NCBI RefSeq assembly: GCF_000473265.1 | Contig: NZ_KI421511.1 | Span: 2,221,731 to 2,285,730 of the forward strand | From: Amycolatopsis thermoflava N1165 | GTDB lineage: Bacteria > Actinomycetota > Actinomycetes > Mycobacteriales > Pseudonocardiaceae | Direction of reading: 5' to 3' | DNA length: 64,000 nt | Shown: positions 18,055-27,301 of the stretch, piece after piece | How the letters are laid out: each line of letters starts with the position of its first letter | How positions within the stretch are numbered: position 1 is the stretch's first letter | Position numbers and translations under genes: made by a program | Notes under the pieces: model-generated | What the model was told of the DNA's origin: nothing | What the model saw: the letters and a program-made list of their open reading frames with translations, nothing else | Databases searched by the model: none

Positions 18055-18077
18055 ATCAGTCACTCAGCCGGGAGGGC

Positions 18078-19574
18078 TCACGCACCGCCCGAGAGCTTCT
18101 CGCGCAGAGCCGCGAGCTGCTCGTCGCTGGCGAGGGTGCCGCCGCTGCGCTGCTCCGAGCCGCCGCCGGTCGAGCTGTAGTTCTGCTCGCCGCCGCCGAC
18201 CGGACCACCGGTGGCCTCCTCGGCCGCCGCCTGGGCGCTGGCCTCGGCAGCCTTGGCGATCTGCCGCATGTGGGCCTCGTAGCGGGCGTGCGCCTCGGCG
18301 TACTGGCGCTCCCACTCCTCACGCTGCTTGTCGTAGCCTTCCTGCCACTCCTGCGTGTCGGGGTCGAAGCCCTCGGGGTAGATGTAGTTGCCCTGGTCGT
18401 CGTACTCGGCGGCCATGCCGTACTGCGTCGGGTCGAACTCGGTGTCGGTGGTGAAGCCCTCGTTCGCCTGCTTCAGCGACAGCGAGATCCGGCGGCGCTC
18501 CAGGTCGATGTCGATGACCTTGACCATGACCTCGGTGCCGACCTGCACGACCTGCTCCGGGATCTCCACGTGGCGCTCGGCCAGCTCGGAGATGTGCACC
18601 AGGCCCTCGATGCCCTCCTCGACGCGGACGAACGCGCCGAACGGGACGAGCTTGGTGACCTTGCCCGGCACGATCTGGCCGATCGCGTGGGTGCGGGCGA
18701 ACTGGCGCCACGGGTCTTCCTGGGTCGCCTTCAGCGACAGGGACACGCGCTCGCGGTCCATGTCGACGTCCAGCACCTCGACGGTGACCTCCTGGCCGAC
18801 CTCGACGACCTCGGACGGGTGGTCGATGTGCTTCCAGGACAGCTCCGAGACGTGCACCAGACCGTCGACGCCGCCGAGGTCGACGAACGCGCCGAAGTTG
18901 ACGATCGAGGACACGACGCCCTTGCGGACCTGGCCCTTGGCGAGCGCGTTGAGGAACTCGCTGCGGACCTCGGACTGGGTCTGCTCGAGGTAGGCCCGGC
19001 GGGACAGGACCACGTTGTTGCGGTTCTTGTCCAGCTCGATGATCTTCGCCTCGAGCTCGCGGCCGACGTAGGGCTGCAGGTCGCGCACGCGGCGCATCTC
19101 CACCAGGGAGGCGGGCAGGAAGCCCCGCAGGCCGATGTCGAGGATCAGGCCGCCCTTGACGACCTCGATGACGGTGCCCTTGACGGGCTCGTCCTTCTCC
19201 TTGAGCTCCTCGATCGTGCCCCAGGCGCGCTCGTACTGGGCGCGCTTCTTGGACAGGATCAGCCGGCCTTCCTTGTCCTCCTTCTGGAGAACGAGGGCCT
19301 CGACCTCGTCACCGACGCTGACGACCTCGCCGGGATCGACATCGTGCTTGATGGACAGCTCACGCGAGGGGATGACGCCCTCGGTCTTGTAACCGATGTC
19401 GAGCAGCACCTCGTCGCGGTCGACCTTGACGATGGTGCCCTCAACGATATCGCCGTCGTTGAAGTACTTGATCGTCTTGTCGATCGCGGCGAGGAAGTCT
19501 TCCTCCGACCCGATGTCGTTGACGGCGACCTGGGCGGCGCCGGACGTCGGGGCGGTGGTGGTGTCGGTGGTCAT
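18078..19574 (-). CDS. rpsA: 30S ribosomal protein S1
   Basis: 498 residues with four S1 RNA-binding domains (about 35-105, 120-190, 205-275 and 290-360), e.g. VDGLVHVSELSWKHIDHPSEV and IEGLVHISELAERHVE. Length and four-domain layout match mycobacterial S1, which is shorter than the six-domain E. coli protein. The C-terminal 100 residues are acidic and low-complexity. S1 brings mRNA to the 30S subunit. The 273 bases upstream (to the methyltransferase gene) contain no gene and must hold the promoters of both divergent genes. Confidence 0.98.
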   Translation of the reverse strand: MTTDTTTAPTSGAAQVAVNDIGSEEDFLAAIDKTIKYFNDGDIVEGTIVKVDRDEVLLDIGYKTEGVIPSRELSIKHDVDPGEVVSVGDEVEALVLQKEDKEGRLILSKKRAQYERAWGTIEELKEKDEPVKGTVIEVVKGGLILDIGLRGFLPASLVEMRRVRDLQPYVGRELEAKIIELDKNRNNVVLSRRAYLEQTQSEVRSEFLNALAKGQVRKGVVSSIVNFGAFVDLGGVDGLVHVSELSWKHIDHPSEVVEVGQEVTVEVLDVDMDRERVSLSLKATQEDPWRQFARTHAIGQIVPGKVTKLVPFGAFVRVEEGIEGLVHISELAERHVEIPEQVVQVGTEVMVKVIDIDLERRRISLSLKQANEGFTTDTEFDPTQYGMAAEYDDQGNYIYPEGFDPDTQEWQEGYDKQREEWERQYAEAHARYEAHMRQIAKAAEASAQAAAEEATGGPVGGGEQNYSSTGGGSEQRSGGTLASDEQLAALREKLSGGA

Positions 19575-19847
19575 TAGGTGGGTTGCTCCGGTTGGTTTAC
19601 GGCTCGAGTAGGTTTGCAGTTTGCGCGCGCGGTGAGCGTGCGACGGCAACCATGAGCAAACGTTCACAACGGAACGGCCGCGGAGCATCACCGCCGACGG
19701 TGCGCGACCCGAAACCCGGCTCAGCTCTGCCGAGTGGAAGGTAGCGCGAACCCACTGCGCTAGAGATATCGTACGCGGCCGCCCACGCGCGGCACAAACA
19801 GGGTCGCCCGCACGGACGCGGCGGGGCTGACCGGTGAGAATACCGGT

Positions 19848-20717
19848 GTGACGACGGCGGCAGACGACAACGGCGGCGACCTCGACCCGGACCGGCACGC
19901 CCGCGCCGAACACCGGCTCGGCACGGTCGGCGTGGCGCACCGGCAGGTGACCGCGGACGAGGCGACGGCGGCCAACCTGGCCTGGTGGGACGCCGACGCC
20001 GACGACTACCAGGCGGCCCACGGCGGCTTCCTCGGCGACGCGGACTTCGTGTGGTGCCCGGAGGGCGTGCGGGAGGCCGACGCCCGGCTGCTCGGCGACG
20101 TGCGCGGCCGCCGTGTGGCCGAGATCGGGTGCGGCCAGGCGGCGTGCTCGCGCTGGCTGGCCACGGCGGGCGCGCACCCGGTCGGGCTCGACCTGTCGGC
20201 CGGGATGCTCCGGCACGCCCGCGCGGGCGCGGCGCGCACCGGGATCGAGGTCCCCCTGGTCCAGGCGACGGCCGAGCGGCTGCCGCTGGCGGACGGCAGC
20301 GTCGACGTGGCCTGCTCGGCCTTCGGCGCGCTCCCCTTCGTGGCCTCGATCGAGACCGTGTTCGCCGAGGTGCGCCGGGTGCTGCGGCCGGGCGGGCCGT
20401 GGGTGTTCGCGGTGACCCACCCGATCCGGTGGATCTTCCCGGACGACCCGGGGCCCGCCGGGCTGACCGCGAGCCAGCCGTACTTCGACCGCACCCCCTA
20501 CGTGGAGGTCGACGCGGACGGGAAGGCGACCTACGTCGAGTACCACCGCACGGTGGGCGACTACGTGCGGGCGCTGGCCGCCACCGGGTTCGCGCTCGAG
20601 GACCTGATCGAGCAGGAGTGGCCGGCCGGGCACACCCGGGTGTGGGGCCAGTGGAGCCCGTTGCGGGGCAAGCTCTTCCCCGGCACGGCGATCTTCCGGG
20701 CGCGTGCGTGCCCGTGA
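19848..20717 (+). CDS. Class I SAM-dependent methyltransferase
   Basis: 289 residues. Rossmann motif I VAEIGCGQAACSRWLA, motif II VGLDLSAGMLRHAR, and post-motif AEVRRVLRPGGPWVFAVTHP are plain. The N-terminal WWDADADDYQAAHGGFLGDADFVWCPEG block defines an actinobacterial family of unknown substrate usually found next to rpsA. GTG start at 19848. Its stop overlaps the start of the acetyltransferase gene (GTGA), so the two are coupled. Confidence 0.9.
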   Translation: MTTAADDNGGDLDPDRHARAEHRLGTVGVAHRQVTADEATAANLAWWDADADDYQAAHGGFLGDADFVWCPEGVREADARLLGDVRGRRVAEIGCGQAACSRWLATAGAHPVGLDLSAGMLRHARAGAARTGIEVPLVQATAERLPLADGSVDVACSAFGALPFVASIETVFAEVRRVLRPGGPWVFAVTHPIRWIFPDDPGPAGLTASQPYFDRTPYVEVDADGKATYVEYHRTVGDYVRALAATGFALEDLIEQEWPAGHTRVWGQWSPLRGKLFPGTAIFRARACP

Positions 20718-21631
20718 GCGCGGCCCTGCTGTCCGCGCAGCGGGCCCGGTTCAGCGCGCTGGACCCGCTGCTGCCGCCCGCCGCGCCGCCGCCGGAGGGC
20801 GAGGTGCTGATCGCGGCGACCGCGGACGGCACCCGCGTCACCGGGGTGGTCCAGGTCCAGCGGCACCAGCCGGGCGCGTTCGACCTGCTGTGGTCGGCCG
20901 CGCAGGTGTGGCAGCTGTTCCCGTGCGTCGGGGACACCGGGACCGCGGGCATGGACGCGCTGCTGCGGGCCTGGCGGCGCCGGATGGACCGCGAGTCGCC
21001 CGGCGCGGACTCGTCGTGCACGGTGACCTGGCCGAGCCGGGACGCCGAGGCGGTGCGCGCGTTCCTCGACCACGGCCTGGTCCCGCTGTCCGTGCTCGCC
21101 GTGCGCACCGGCCCGCCGGTGGAGCACCCGCCCCCGCCGGGGGTGACGATCCGCCGCGCGCGGCCGGAGGACCTCGAGGAGGTCGTGGCGCTGTCGCTGG
21201 TCACGTTCCGCTACTCCAGCCTGGTCGCGGGGCCGTGGCGGCCGGGCACCGCGGAGCTGATCATCCCGCGGCTGGAGCGCAACCTCGCCGCGGACGCGCC
21301 GGTCTGGCTCGCCGAACGGGACGGTGTCGCCGTCGCGCTGGCCGACTGCGGCTGGGTCGAGTCGGCGCCCGGGTCGTGGGCCGCCGAGTTGCTGCCCGCC
21401 GGGCAGTGGGGTTACGTCAACAACGTGGCGACCAGCGAGCACGCGCGCGGCGAAGGCATCGGCAGGGCGCTGCTGAGCCGGGTTCACCGCGAGTTCGCCG
21501 ACCTCGGCGCCCGCGCGACCTACCTCTACTACAACCCGGCCAACCCGCTGTCCTCGGTGTTCTGGCCGCGCCAGGGGTACCGGCCGCTGTGGTCGTACTG
21601 GGAGGTCCGGCCGGCGTCCGCGCTGCGCTGA
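20714..21631 (+). CDS. GNAT-family N-acetyltransferase
   Basis: 305 residues: two GNAT halves, the C-terminal one (about 145-300) complete with the acetyl-CoA loop ATSEHARGEGIGRALL and the TYLYYNPANPLSSVFWPRQGYRPL ending. The N-terminal half is degenerate. Acceptor unknown; tandem-GNAT proteins of actinobacteria include the mycothiol synthase family, but the specific motifs of MshD are not evident. Translationally coupled to the methyltransferase. Confidence 0.87.
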   Translation: MSAALLSAQRARFSALDPLLPPAAPPPEGEVLIAATADGTRVTGVVQVQRHQPGAFDLLWSAAQVWQLFPCVGDTGTAGMDALLRAWRRRMDRESPGADSSCTVTWPSRDAEAVRAFLDHGLVPLSVLAVRTGPPVEHPPPPGVTIRRARPEDLEEVVALSLVTFRYSSLVAGPWRPGTAELIIPRLERNLAADAPVWLAERDGVAVALADCGWVESAPGSWAAELLPAGQWGYVNNVATSEHARGEGIGRALLSRVHREFADLGARATYLYYNPANPLSSVFWPRQGYRPLWSYWEVRPASALR

Positions 21632-21665
21632 CCCCCGAGTTGCGGGCTCCCGGGGACGGGCGTAG

Positions 21666-21693
21666 CTTTTGAACTGACCAGTCAGTTCAAAAG
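21666..21693. promoter_or_regulatory. TetR operator of the YhgE/Pip operon
   Basis: 28 bases with perfect 13-base arms (CTTTTGAACTGAC and its complement) around a two-base centre, 11 bases before the first gene. The TetR gene is the last in this operon, so feedback control is likely. The spot also overlaps the expected promoter. Confidence 0.85.
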
Positions 21694-21704
21694 AGGGGGA
21701 TCCT

Positions 21705-22358
21705 GTGCGGGTGCACGCCGACCGCGTCACCGTCGAAGGTCCGCACGGCACGGTGCTGCCGCCGACCTCGCTCACCGTCGCCGAGGGCGAACTCGTCTTC
21801 GCGCACGGCGAGCCGGGCGCCGGGGTGTCCGCGTTCGGTCTCGCCCTGACCGGGCGGATGCGGCCGACGACCGGGCTCGTGACGCTCGACGGCAAGGCGG
21901 ACGCCGCGAAGCTGCGCCGCGTCAGCGCGGTGGTGGACGCGCCGGAGATCACCGCGCCGGAGGGCTCGCTGCCGGTGCGGATGGTCGTCGCCGAGGAGCT
22001 GTCGATCGGGAAGCTGCCCGCGGGCAAGGACGCCGTCGCGCGGTGGCTGTCCGAGCACGACCTCGCCGGGCGCGCGGACGTCCGGTTCGAGCACCTGTCC
22101 CCCGCCGAGCGCACCCGGCTGCTCACCGCGCTGGCCGCGGCGCGGCCCGGGGTGCGGCTGATCGTGCTGGACACCCCCGACCGGCACACCAGCGACGTCG
22201 GGACCTGGGCGGACCTCGCCCGCGACCACGCCGAGCGCGGCTTCGCAGTCGTCGTGCTGACCGCGACCGCTCCGCCCGGGGTGCTGCCCGCTCCCCCGGC
22301 GCTGCTCGGCCACACCGAACAGCCCGAACCCGAACTCGTGCAAGGAGATCCGCAGTGA
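21705..22358 (+). CDS. Degenerate ABC-type ATPase-like protein
   Basis: 217 residues with the outline of an ABC ATPase, but Walker A reads GEPGAGVSAF (no lysine), the signature is EHLSPAERTRLL, and Walker B VRLIVLDTPD lacks the catalytic glutamate. ATP hydrolysis is therefore unlikely; it may be a structural partner. It is translationally coupled (GTGA) to the YhgE/Pip membrane protein, and such ATPase-like genes commonly precede Pip genes in actinobacteria. GTG start behind GAGGGGGATCCT. Confidence 0.75.
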   Translation: MRVHADRVTVEGPHGTVLPPTSLTVAEGELVFAHGEPGAGVSAFGLALTGRMRPTTGLVTLDGKADAAKLRRVSAVVDAPEITAPEGSLPVRMVVAEELSIGKLPAGKDAVARWLSEHDLAGRADVRFEHLSPAERTRLLTALAAARPGVRLIVLDTPDRHTSDVGTWADLARDHAERGFAVVVLTATAPPGVLPAPPALLGHTEQPEPELVQGDPQ

Positions 22359-24235
22359 CCGGCCTCCGGCTCGCCGCCGGGGAACTGCGCCGCCTGACCT
22401 CCGGCAAGCTGCCCAAGCTCGCCGTGGCCGCGCTGGTGCTCGTCCCCCTGCTGTACGCGTCGTTCTACCTCTACGCCAACTTCGACCCCTACGGCCGCCT
22501 CGGCAAGCTCCCCGCGGCGATCGTGAACGAGGACGCGGGCTCCGCCGACCGCAACGTCGGCGACGAGGTCACGTCCTCGGTGGTCGGGTCGGGCACGTTC
22601 CAGTGGCACGAGGTCTCCGCGGCCGAGGCCGACGCCGGGGTGCGCGACGACCGCTACGCGTTCACGATCACGATCCCGCGCGACTTCTCCGCCGCGCTGC
22701 TCTCCAGCGGGAACTTCACCCCGCAGCGCGCCACGATCCAGCTGACCACGAACGACGCGAACAACTACCTCTCGCACACCATCGCCAACCAGGTCGCCGA
22801 GCAGATCCGCGACACGATCGCGGAGAAGGTGGGCAGCGAAGCCGCGAACCGGTTCCTGATGGGCTTTTCGACCATCTACCAGCAGACCCAGCAGGCCGCG
22901 ACCGGCGCCACCCAGCTCGCCGACGGCGCGAACCGCCTGCTGTCCGGCCAGCGGCAGCTCGCGGACGGGGCGCAGCAGCTGGCCACCGGCAGCGCCCAGC
23001 TGTCGTCCGGGCTGTCCACGCTCCGGTCGAGCACCGCGACCCTGCCGCAGAGCACCCGGCAGCTGGCCGACGGCGCGCAGCAGGTCGCCGACGGCAACAG
23101 CCAGGTCGCCGCGGCCGGGTCCACCGTCGCGAGCGGGTCCGCCCAGCTCGTGCGCAACCTCGACGACGTGAACAACCAGCTCACCGACCGGCTGCGCGCG
23201 GCCGGGCTGTCCGAGGCCGACATCGAGCGGGTGCAGGGCGTGCTGGGCGATCTGCGGGCCCCGGTCGACCAGGCCAACGCGAAGGTCCAGCAGACGTCGT
23301 CCCAGCTGAACCAGCTCGCCGATGGGGCACGGCAGGTCGCGGCCGGCGCCGCCACGCTCGCGAACTCGGCGCCCGCGCTGTCCGGCGGGATCGCGCAGGC
23401 GGCCGACGGCGCGAGCACGCTCTCGGCCGGCGCGAACCAGCTCAACGACGGTGAGAAGGCCGCGTTGTCCGGCTCGCAGGAGCTGGCTACCGGAGCCGGG
23501 CAGCTCCGGGACGGCCTGAACAACGGGCTGCAGCAGATCCCCAACCCCAGCGACCCGACGCGGACCGCGACGGCGGACACGATCGCCGACCCGGTCGCGG
23601 TCAACTCGGTCGGCGTCGCCTCCGCGGGCACCTACGGCGCCGGGCTGGCCCCGTTCTTCCTCGCCCTGGCCACCTGGATCGGCGCGTTCGTGCTGTTCCT
23701 GCTGATCCGGCCGCTGTCGTCGCGGGCGATCGCGGCGGGCACCGCGCCGCTGCGGGTCGCGCTCGGCGGGTGGCTGCCCTCCGCGCTGCTGGGCATCGCG
23801 CAGGTCGTCGTGTTGTTCGCCGCCGTGACCTGGTTCGTCGGCATCCACATCGCGCACCCGGTGGGCGCGCTGGCGTTCGCGATCCTGGCGTCGCTGACGT
23901 TCACCGCGATCGTGCACGCGCTCAACGCGTTCTTCGGCGCCGTCGGCAAGTTCCTCGGGCTGGTGCTGCTGGTGCTCCAGTTGGTCAGCGCGGGCGGCAC
24001 GTTCCCGTGGCAGACCCTGCCGGACGCGCTGTACCCGCTGCACGTCGTGCTGCCGATGGGGTACGTGGTCGACGGGCTGCGGCACCTGCTCTACACCGGC
24101 GCGTCGCTGCGGAACCTGCTGGACATCGGGGTGCTGGTCGCCTACCTGGCAGGCGCTCTCGCGGTGTCGGCGCTGGCGGCGCGCAGGCAACGGGTGTGGA
24201 CGGTGTCGAAGCTGCAGCCGGAGCTGTCGCTGTGA
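22355..24235 (+). CDS. YhgE/Pip-family membrane protein
   Basis: 626 residues. One N-terminal membrane helix (about 22-44), a large extracellular part with repeating QLADGAxQLxxG units (residues ~180-400, the Pip/ESX-1 EsaA-like helical repeats), then five membrane helices at the C-terminus with the ABC2-type FFGAVGKFLGLVLLVLQL segment. The family includes the Lactococcus phage-infection protein and is linked to export of lipids or proteins and to type VII secretion in Firmicutes. Here it is paired with an ATPase-like protein and a TetR, suggesting drug or lipid efflux. Confidence 0.9.
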   Translation: MTGLRLAAGELRRLTSGKLPKLAVAALVLVPLLYASFYLYANFDPYGRLGKLPAAIVNEDAGSADRNVGDEVTSSVVGSGTFQWHEVSAAEADAGVRDDRYAFTITIPRDFSAALLSSGNFTPQRATIQLTTNDANNYLSHTIANQVAEQIRDTIAEKVGSEAANRFLMGFSTIYQQTQQAATGATQLADGANRLLSGQRQLADGAQQLATGSAQLSSGLSTLRSSTATLPQSTRQLADGAQQVADGNSQVAAAGSTVASGSAQLVRNLDDVNNQLTDRLRAAGLSEADIERVQGVLGDLRAPVDQANAKVQQTSSQLNQLADGARQVAAGAATLANSAPALSGGIAQAADGASTLSAGANQLNDGEKAALSGSQELATGAGQLRDGLNNGLQQIPNPSDPTRTATADTIADPVAVNSVGVASAGTYGAGLAPFFLALATWIGAFVLFLLIRPLSSRAIAAGTAPLRVALGGWLPSALLGIAQVVVLFAAVTWFVGIHIAHPVGALAFAILASLTFTAIVHALNAFFGAVGKFLGLVLLVLQLVSAGGTFPWQTLPDALYPLHVVLPMGYVVDGLRHLLYTGASLRNLLDIGVLVAYLAGALAVSALAARRQRVWTVSKLQPELSL

Positions 24236-24816
24236 GCCCGCGCGGCGAAAGCACCAAGCAGAAGCTGTTCGAGGCGACGCTGCGGCTGGCCACGGAGAAG
24301 GGGCTGCCCGGGCTGACGGTGGACGAGATCGCGGCGGCGGCCGGGGTCGCGAAGGGCACCGTGTACTACAACTTCGGCAGCAAGGACGGGCTGATCGACG
24401 CGCTGCTGCGCTACGGCGTCGGTCAGCTCGCCGAGCGGCTGCGGGCGCACGCGGCCGAGCCGGACCCGGTGGCCGCGCTGGAGTCCCTGGTGGACACCGG
24501 GCTGGAGTTCATCGCGGGGCACCGCGGGTTCTCGCAGATCCTGGTCAGCGAGCTGTGGCGGACGCCGGGCCAGTGGCAGGAGACGCTGTCGCTGCTGCGC
24601 GAGGACATCGTCTCCATCGTGAAGGAGCAGCTGCAGCGGGTGGCCGACGCCGGCCGCCTGCCGCCGGGGATCGAGGTGCCGACCGCGGCGGCCGGGCTGT
24701 TCGGCACGCTGCTGGTCGTCGCGCTGGACTGGCAGGTGTTCCAGCCACAGCGCTCCCGCGCCGAGGTGCGCGAGGGCATCATGCTCCTCGTGCGGGGTGT
24801 GGCCCGCGCCGATTAG
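24232..24816 (+). CDS. TetR-family repressor of the YhgE/Pip operon
   Basis: 194 residues. HTH at about 10-56 (LFEATLRLATEKG, VDEIAAAAGVAKGTVYYNFGSKDGL), TetR_C ligand domain after it. Starts GTG four bases inside the YhgE/Pip stop, so it is made with the exporter, and the perfect operator at 21666-21693 before the operon is its likely site. Effector probably the exported compound. Confidence 0.92.
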   Translation: MSPRGESTKQKLFEATLRLATEKGLPGLTVDEIAAAAGVAKGTVYYNFGSKDGLIDALLRYGVGQLAERLRAHAAEPDPVAALESLVDTGLEFIAGHRGFSQILVSELWRTPGQWQETLSLLREDIVSIVKEQLQRVADAGRLPPGIEVPTAAAGLFGTLLVVALDWQVFQPQRSRAEVREGIMLLVRGVARAD

Positions 24817-24900
24817 TTCCCGCCGGTTGTCGATTCCGGGGCCGCTCGTTCGCCGTCAGGGCGCGGGCGTCACCAGGGCGCCCCCGAGGAGAGGATCGAC

Positions 24901-25521
24901 ATGCGGAAACTGGTGGTCACGGCGTTCGTGACGGCCGACGGCGTGATGCAGGCGCCGGGCGGCCCGGACGAGGACCGCGACGGCGGCTTCGCCCACGGCG
25001 GCTGGGCGGTGCCGTTCATCGGCGAGCGGGTGCTGGAGCTGATGCTCGAGTTCACCCGCGGGGCAGGCGCGCTGCTGCTCGGCCGGAAGACCTACGAGGA
25101 GTTCGCCGCCACGTGGCCGCTGGCCGACGACCCGTTCGGCGACGTGGTGAACGGCCTGCCGAAGTTCGTCGCCTCGCGGACGCTGAGCGAGGTGGGCCGG
25201 CGCAACTGCACGCTGCTGCGCGGGGACGCCGCCGAGGCGGTGGCCGAGCTCAAGCGTGGCGAGGGCGGGGACATCCAGGTCCACGGCAGCAGTGAACTGG
25301 TGCAGACGCTCCTGGCCCACGACCTGGCCGACGAGTTCCAGCTGCTGCTGTTCCCGGTGCTGACCGGGCCGGGGAAACGGCTCTTCGGCGACGGGACGAC
25401 CGCGGGCGGGCTGGAGCTGACCCACTCCGAGCGGCTGCCGCGGGGCGGGCTGCTCCACCGTTACCGGCGCGCGGGCGGGCTCGAATGTGGTGCGATGGGC
25501 CCGGAAACGGGCAACTGGTGA
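24901..25521 (+). CDS. Dihydrofolate reductase-family (RibD C-terminal-like) protein
   Basis: 206 residues. MRKLVVTAFVTADGVMQAPGG, GALLLGRKTYEEFAATWP and DIQVHGSSELVQTLL are typical of the YwjB/YyaP-like DHFR superfamily. These bind NADPH but rarely reduce dihydrofolate; substrate unknown. ATG 24901 follows GAGGAGAGGATCGAC. It is the first gene of an operon with a DGPF protein and an ECF sigma factor. Confidence 0.9.
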   Translation: MRKLVVTAFVTADGVMQAPGGPDEDRDGGFAHGGWAVPFIGERVLELMLEFTRGAGALLLGRKTYEEFAATWPLADDPFGDVVNGLPKFVASRTLSEVGRRNCTLLRGDAAEAVAELKRGEGGDIQVHGSSELVQTLLAHDLADEFQLLLFPVLTGPGKRLFGDGTTAGGLELTHSERLPRGGLLHRYRRAGGLECGAMGPETGNW

Positions 25522-25535
25522 GCGGGGACGAGACG

Positions 25536-25871
25536 ATGCCGCAGTACGCGATCCTGATCTACGAGAAGGAACTTCCCGGCGGCGTGGCCGACATCCCGCC
25601 GGAGGTCATGGAGGCCAACCTGGCCGTCGGGCCGAAGATCGAGGCCATGGGGGCGCGGGTGGTGCACGAGCAGGGACTGCAGCCGGTGGCGCGGGCCCGC
25701 ACGATCCACCAGGGCGGCGCGGTGACCGACGGCCCGTTCCTGGAGAGCAAGGAGGTCATCGCCGGGTTCTTCGTGGTCGAGGCCGCCGACCTCGACCAGG
25801 CGGTGGCCATCGGGAAGCTGCTGCCGATCATGGACGGGGCGGTCGAGGTGCGGCCGTTGATGGAGGTGTGA
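25536..25871 (+). CDS. YCII/DGPF-domain protein
   Basis: 111 residues, single YCII-related ferredoxin-like domain with the hallmark TDGPFLESKE and the acidic/His-like pocket residues. Start ATG 25536 after GGGGACGAG; a GTG at 25518 overlapping the previous stop would add six residues. DGPF proteins are the standard genetic partners of ECF42 sigma factors, and its stop overlaps the sigma start (GTGA). Confidence 0.93.
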   Translation: MPQYAILIYEKELPGGVADIPPEVMEANLAVGPKIEAMGARVVHEQGLQPVARARTIHQGGAVTDGPFLESKEVIAGFFVVEAADLDQAVAIGKLLPIMDGAVEVRPLMEV

Positions 25872-27094
25872 CCGGGGTCCGGGACGCCGTCGCCGTCGCG
25901 CACCGCCGCGAGTGGGCCAGGGTGCTCGCCGCGACAGTGCGCGTCACGCGTGATCTCGACCTGGCGGAGGAGTGCGTCCAGGACGCCTACGCCGCCGCGC
26001 TCGACTCGTGGGCCCGCGACGGCGTCCCGGACCGCCCGGCCGCGTGGCTGACGACCGCGGCGCGGCACAACGCGCTGGACGCCCTGCGGCGCGCGGCGAC
26101 GCTGCGCGCGAAGCTGCCGTTGCTGGTCGAGCCCGCGCCGGACCGCCCGGTCGCCGACGACCCGCTGCGGCTGGTGTTCCTGTGCTGCCACCCGGCGTTG
26201 TCGCCCGAGGCCCAGGTGGCGCTGACGTTGCGGCTGGTGTGCGGCGTGCCGACCCCGGACGTCGCGGCCGCGTTCCTGGTGCCCCCGGCGACGATGGCGG
26301 CCCGGATCACGCGGGCGAAGAAGAAGATCGCGGCGGCGCGGATCCCGTTCCGCATGCCCGCGCCGGCCGAGCTGCCGGAGCGGCTGGACGCGGTGCTGAC
26401 CACGATCCACCTGCTGTTCACGACCGGGCACACGGCGCCGTCGGGCGAGTCGCTGACGCGGGTGTCGTGCGCCGAGCGGGCACTGGAACTGGCGCGGCTG
26501 CTGCGGGAGCTGGTGCCGGACTCGCGGGAGGTGCGCGGGTTGCTGGCGTTGCTGCTGGCGGGACACGCGCGCCGGGCCACGCGCACGGACGCGTCGGGGC
26601 GGCTCCTGCTGCTGTCCGAACAGGACCGTTCCCGCTGGGACCGCGGCGCGCTGGCGGAGGCGGACGAGCTGGTGGTGTCGGCCCTGCGGGGCGGCCCGCC
26701 AGGACGGTTCGCCCTGCAGGCGGCGATCGCGATGCTGCACGCGAGCGCACCGTCGTACTCGGAGACGGACTGGCCGCAGATCCTGGTGCTGTACGACGAA
26801 CTGGCGAAGGTGTGGCCGTCCCCGGTGGTGGCGCTGAACCGGACGGTGGCGGTGGCGATGGTGGACGGCCCGGCGCAGGCCCTGGCCGAGGTGACGGAGC
26901 TGGAAGACGACCGCCGGTTGTCCGGGTACCGGTACCTGCCCGCGATCAAGGCCGATCTGCTGCGGCGATTAGGCCGGTTCCCCGAGGCCGCCGGGTGTTA
27001 TGCGGAAGCACTGCGCCTGACGGAGAACGAAGCCGAACGCGCGTTCCTGGCGGACCGCCTCGCCGAGATGCGGGAAAGGGACGCCCCGGGTTGA
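25868..27094 (+). CDS. ECF42-type RNA polymerase sigma factor with C-terminal TPR domain
   Basis: 408 residues. Sigma-2 (about 10-75, DLAEECVQDAYAAALDSWARDG) and sigma-4 (about 105-165, LTLRLVCGVPTPDVAAAFLVPPATMAARITRAKKKI) regions, then a long helical/TPR extension (190-408) with YRYLPAIKADLLRRLGR. No anti-sigma gene is adjacent; in ECF42 the C-terminal extension itself is required for activity. The neighbouring DGPF gene is diagnostic for this group and is normally a target. Coupled to it by a four-base overlap. Confidence 0.92.
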   Translation: MTGVRDAVAVAHRREWARVLAATVRVTRDLDLAEECVQDAYAAALDSWARDGVPDRPAAWLTTAARHNALDALRRAATLRAKLPLLVEPAPDRPVADDPLRLVFLCCHPALSPEAQVALTLRLVCGVPTPDVAAAFLVPPATMAARITRAKKKIAAARIPFRMPAPAELPERLDAVLTTIHLLFTTGHTAPSGESLTRVSCAERALELARLLRELVPDSREVRGLLALLLAGHARRATRTDASGRLLLLSEQDRSRWDRGALAEADELVVSALRGGPPGRFALQAAIAMLHASAPSYSETDWPQILVLYDELAKVWPSPVVALNRTVAVAMVDGPAQALAEVTELEDDRRLSGYRYLPAIKADLLRRLGRFPEAAGCYAEALRLTENEAERAFLADRLAEMRERDAPG

Positions 27095-27301
27095 CGCGCC
27101 GCGCTCGGCGGCCCACCGCCGGGGCGCTCCCCTGGGCATGCGGTCCCGGCGGGCGCCGAGCAAACGACCCAACGGACCAGCGGCCACAACCTGCCCGTCA
27201 TCAAGACCGATCCCCGCCCGACATAGGCCCGCTATCAAGGCAGGTCGCGCCGGGCATGGGGAGCCTCCGGGGCCGGCGGCCGGAGCTGCCTGCCGCGGGG
27301 C

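Noticed and set aside
24901..25521. Trimethoprim-resistant dihydrofolate reductase
   Set aside because: It is the RibD-like branch, without the folate-binding residues of true DHFR, and sits in a sigma factor operon.
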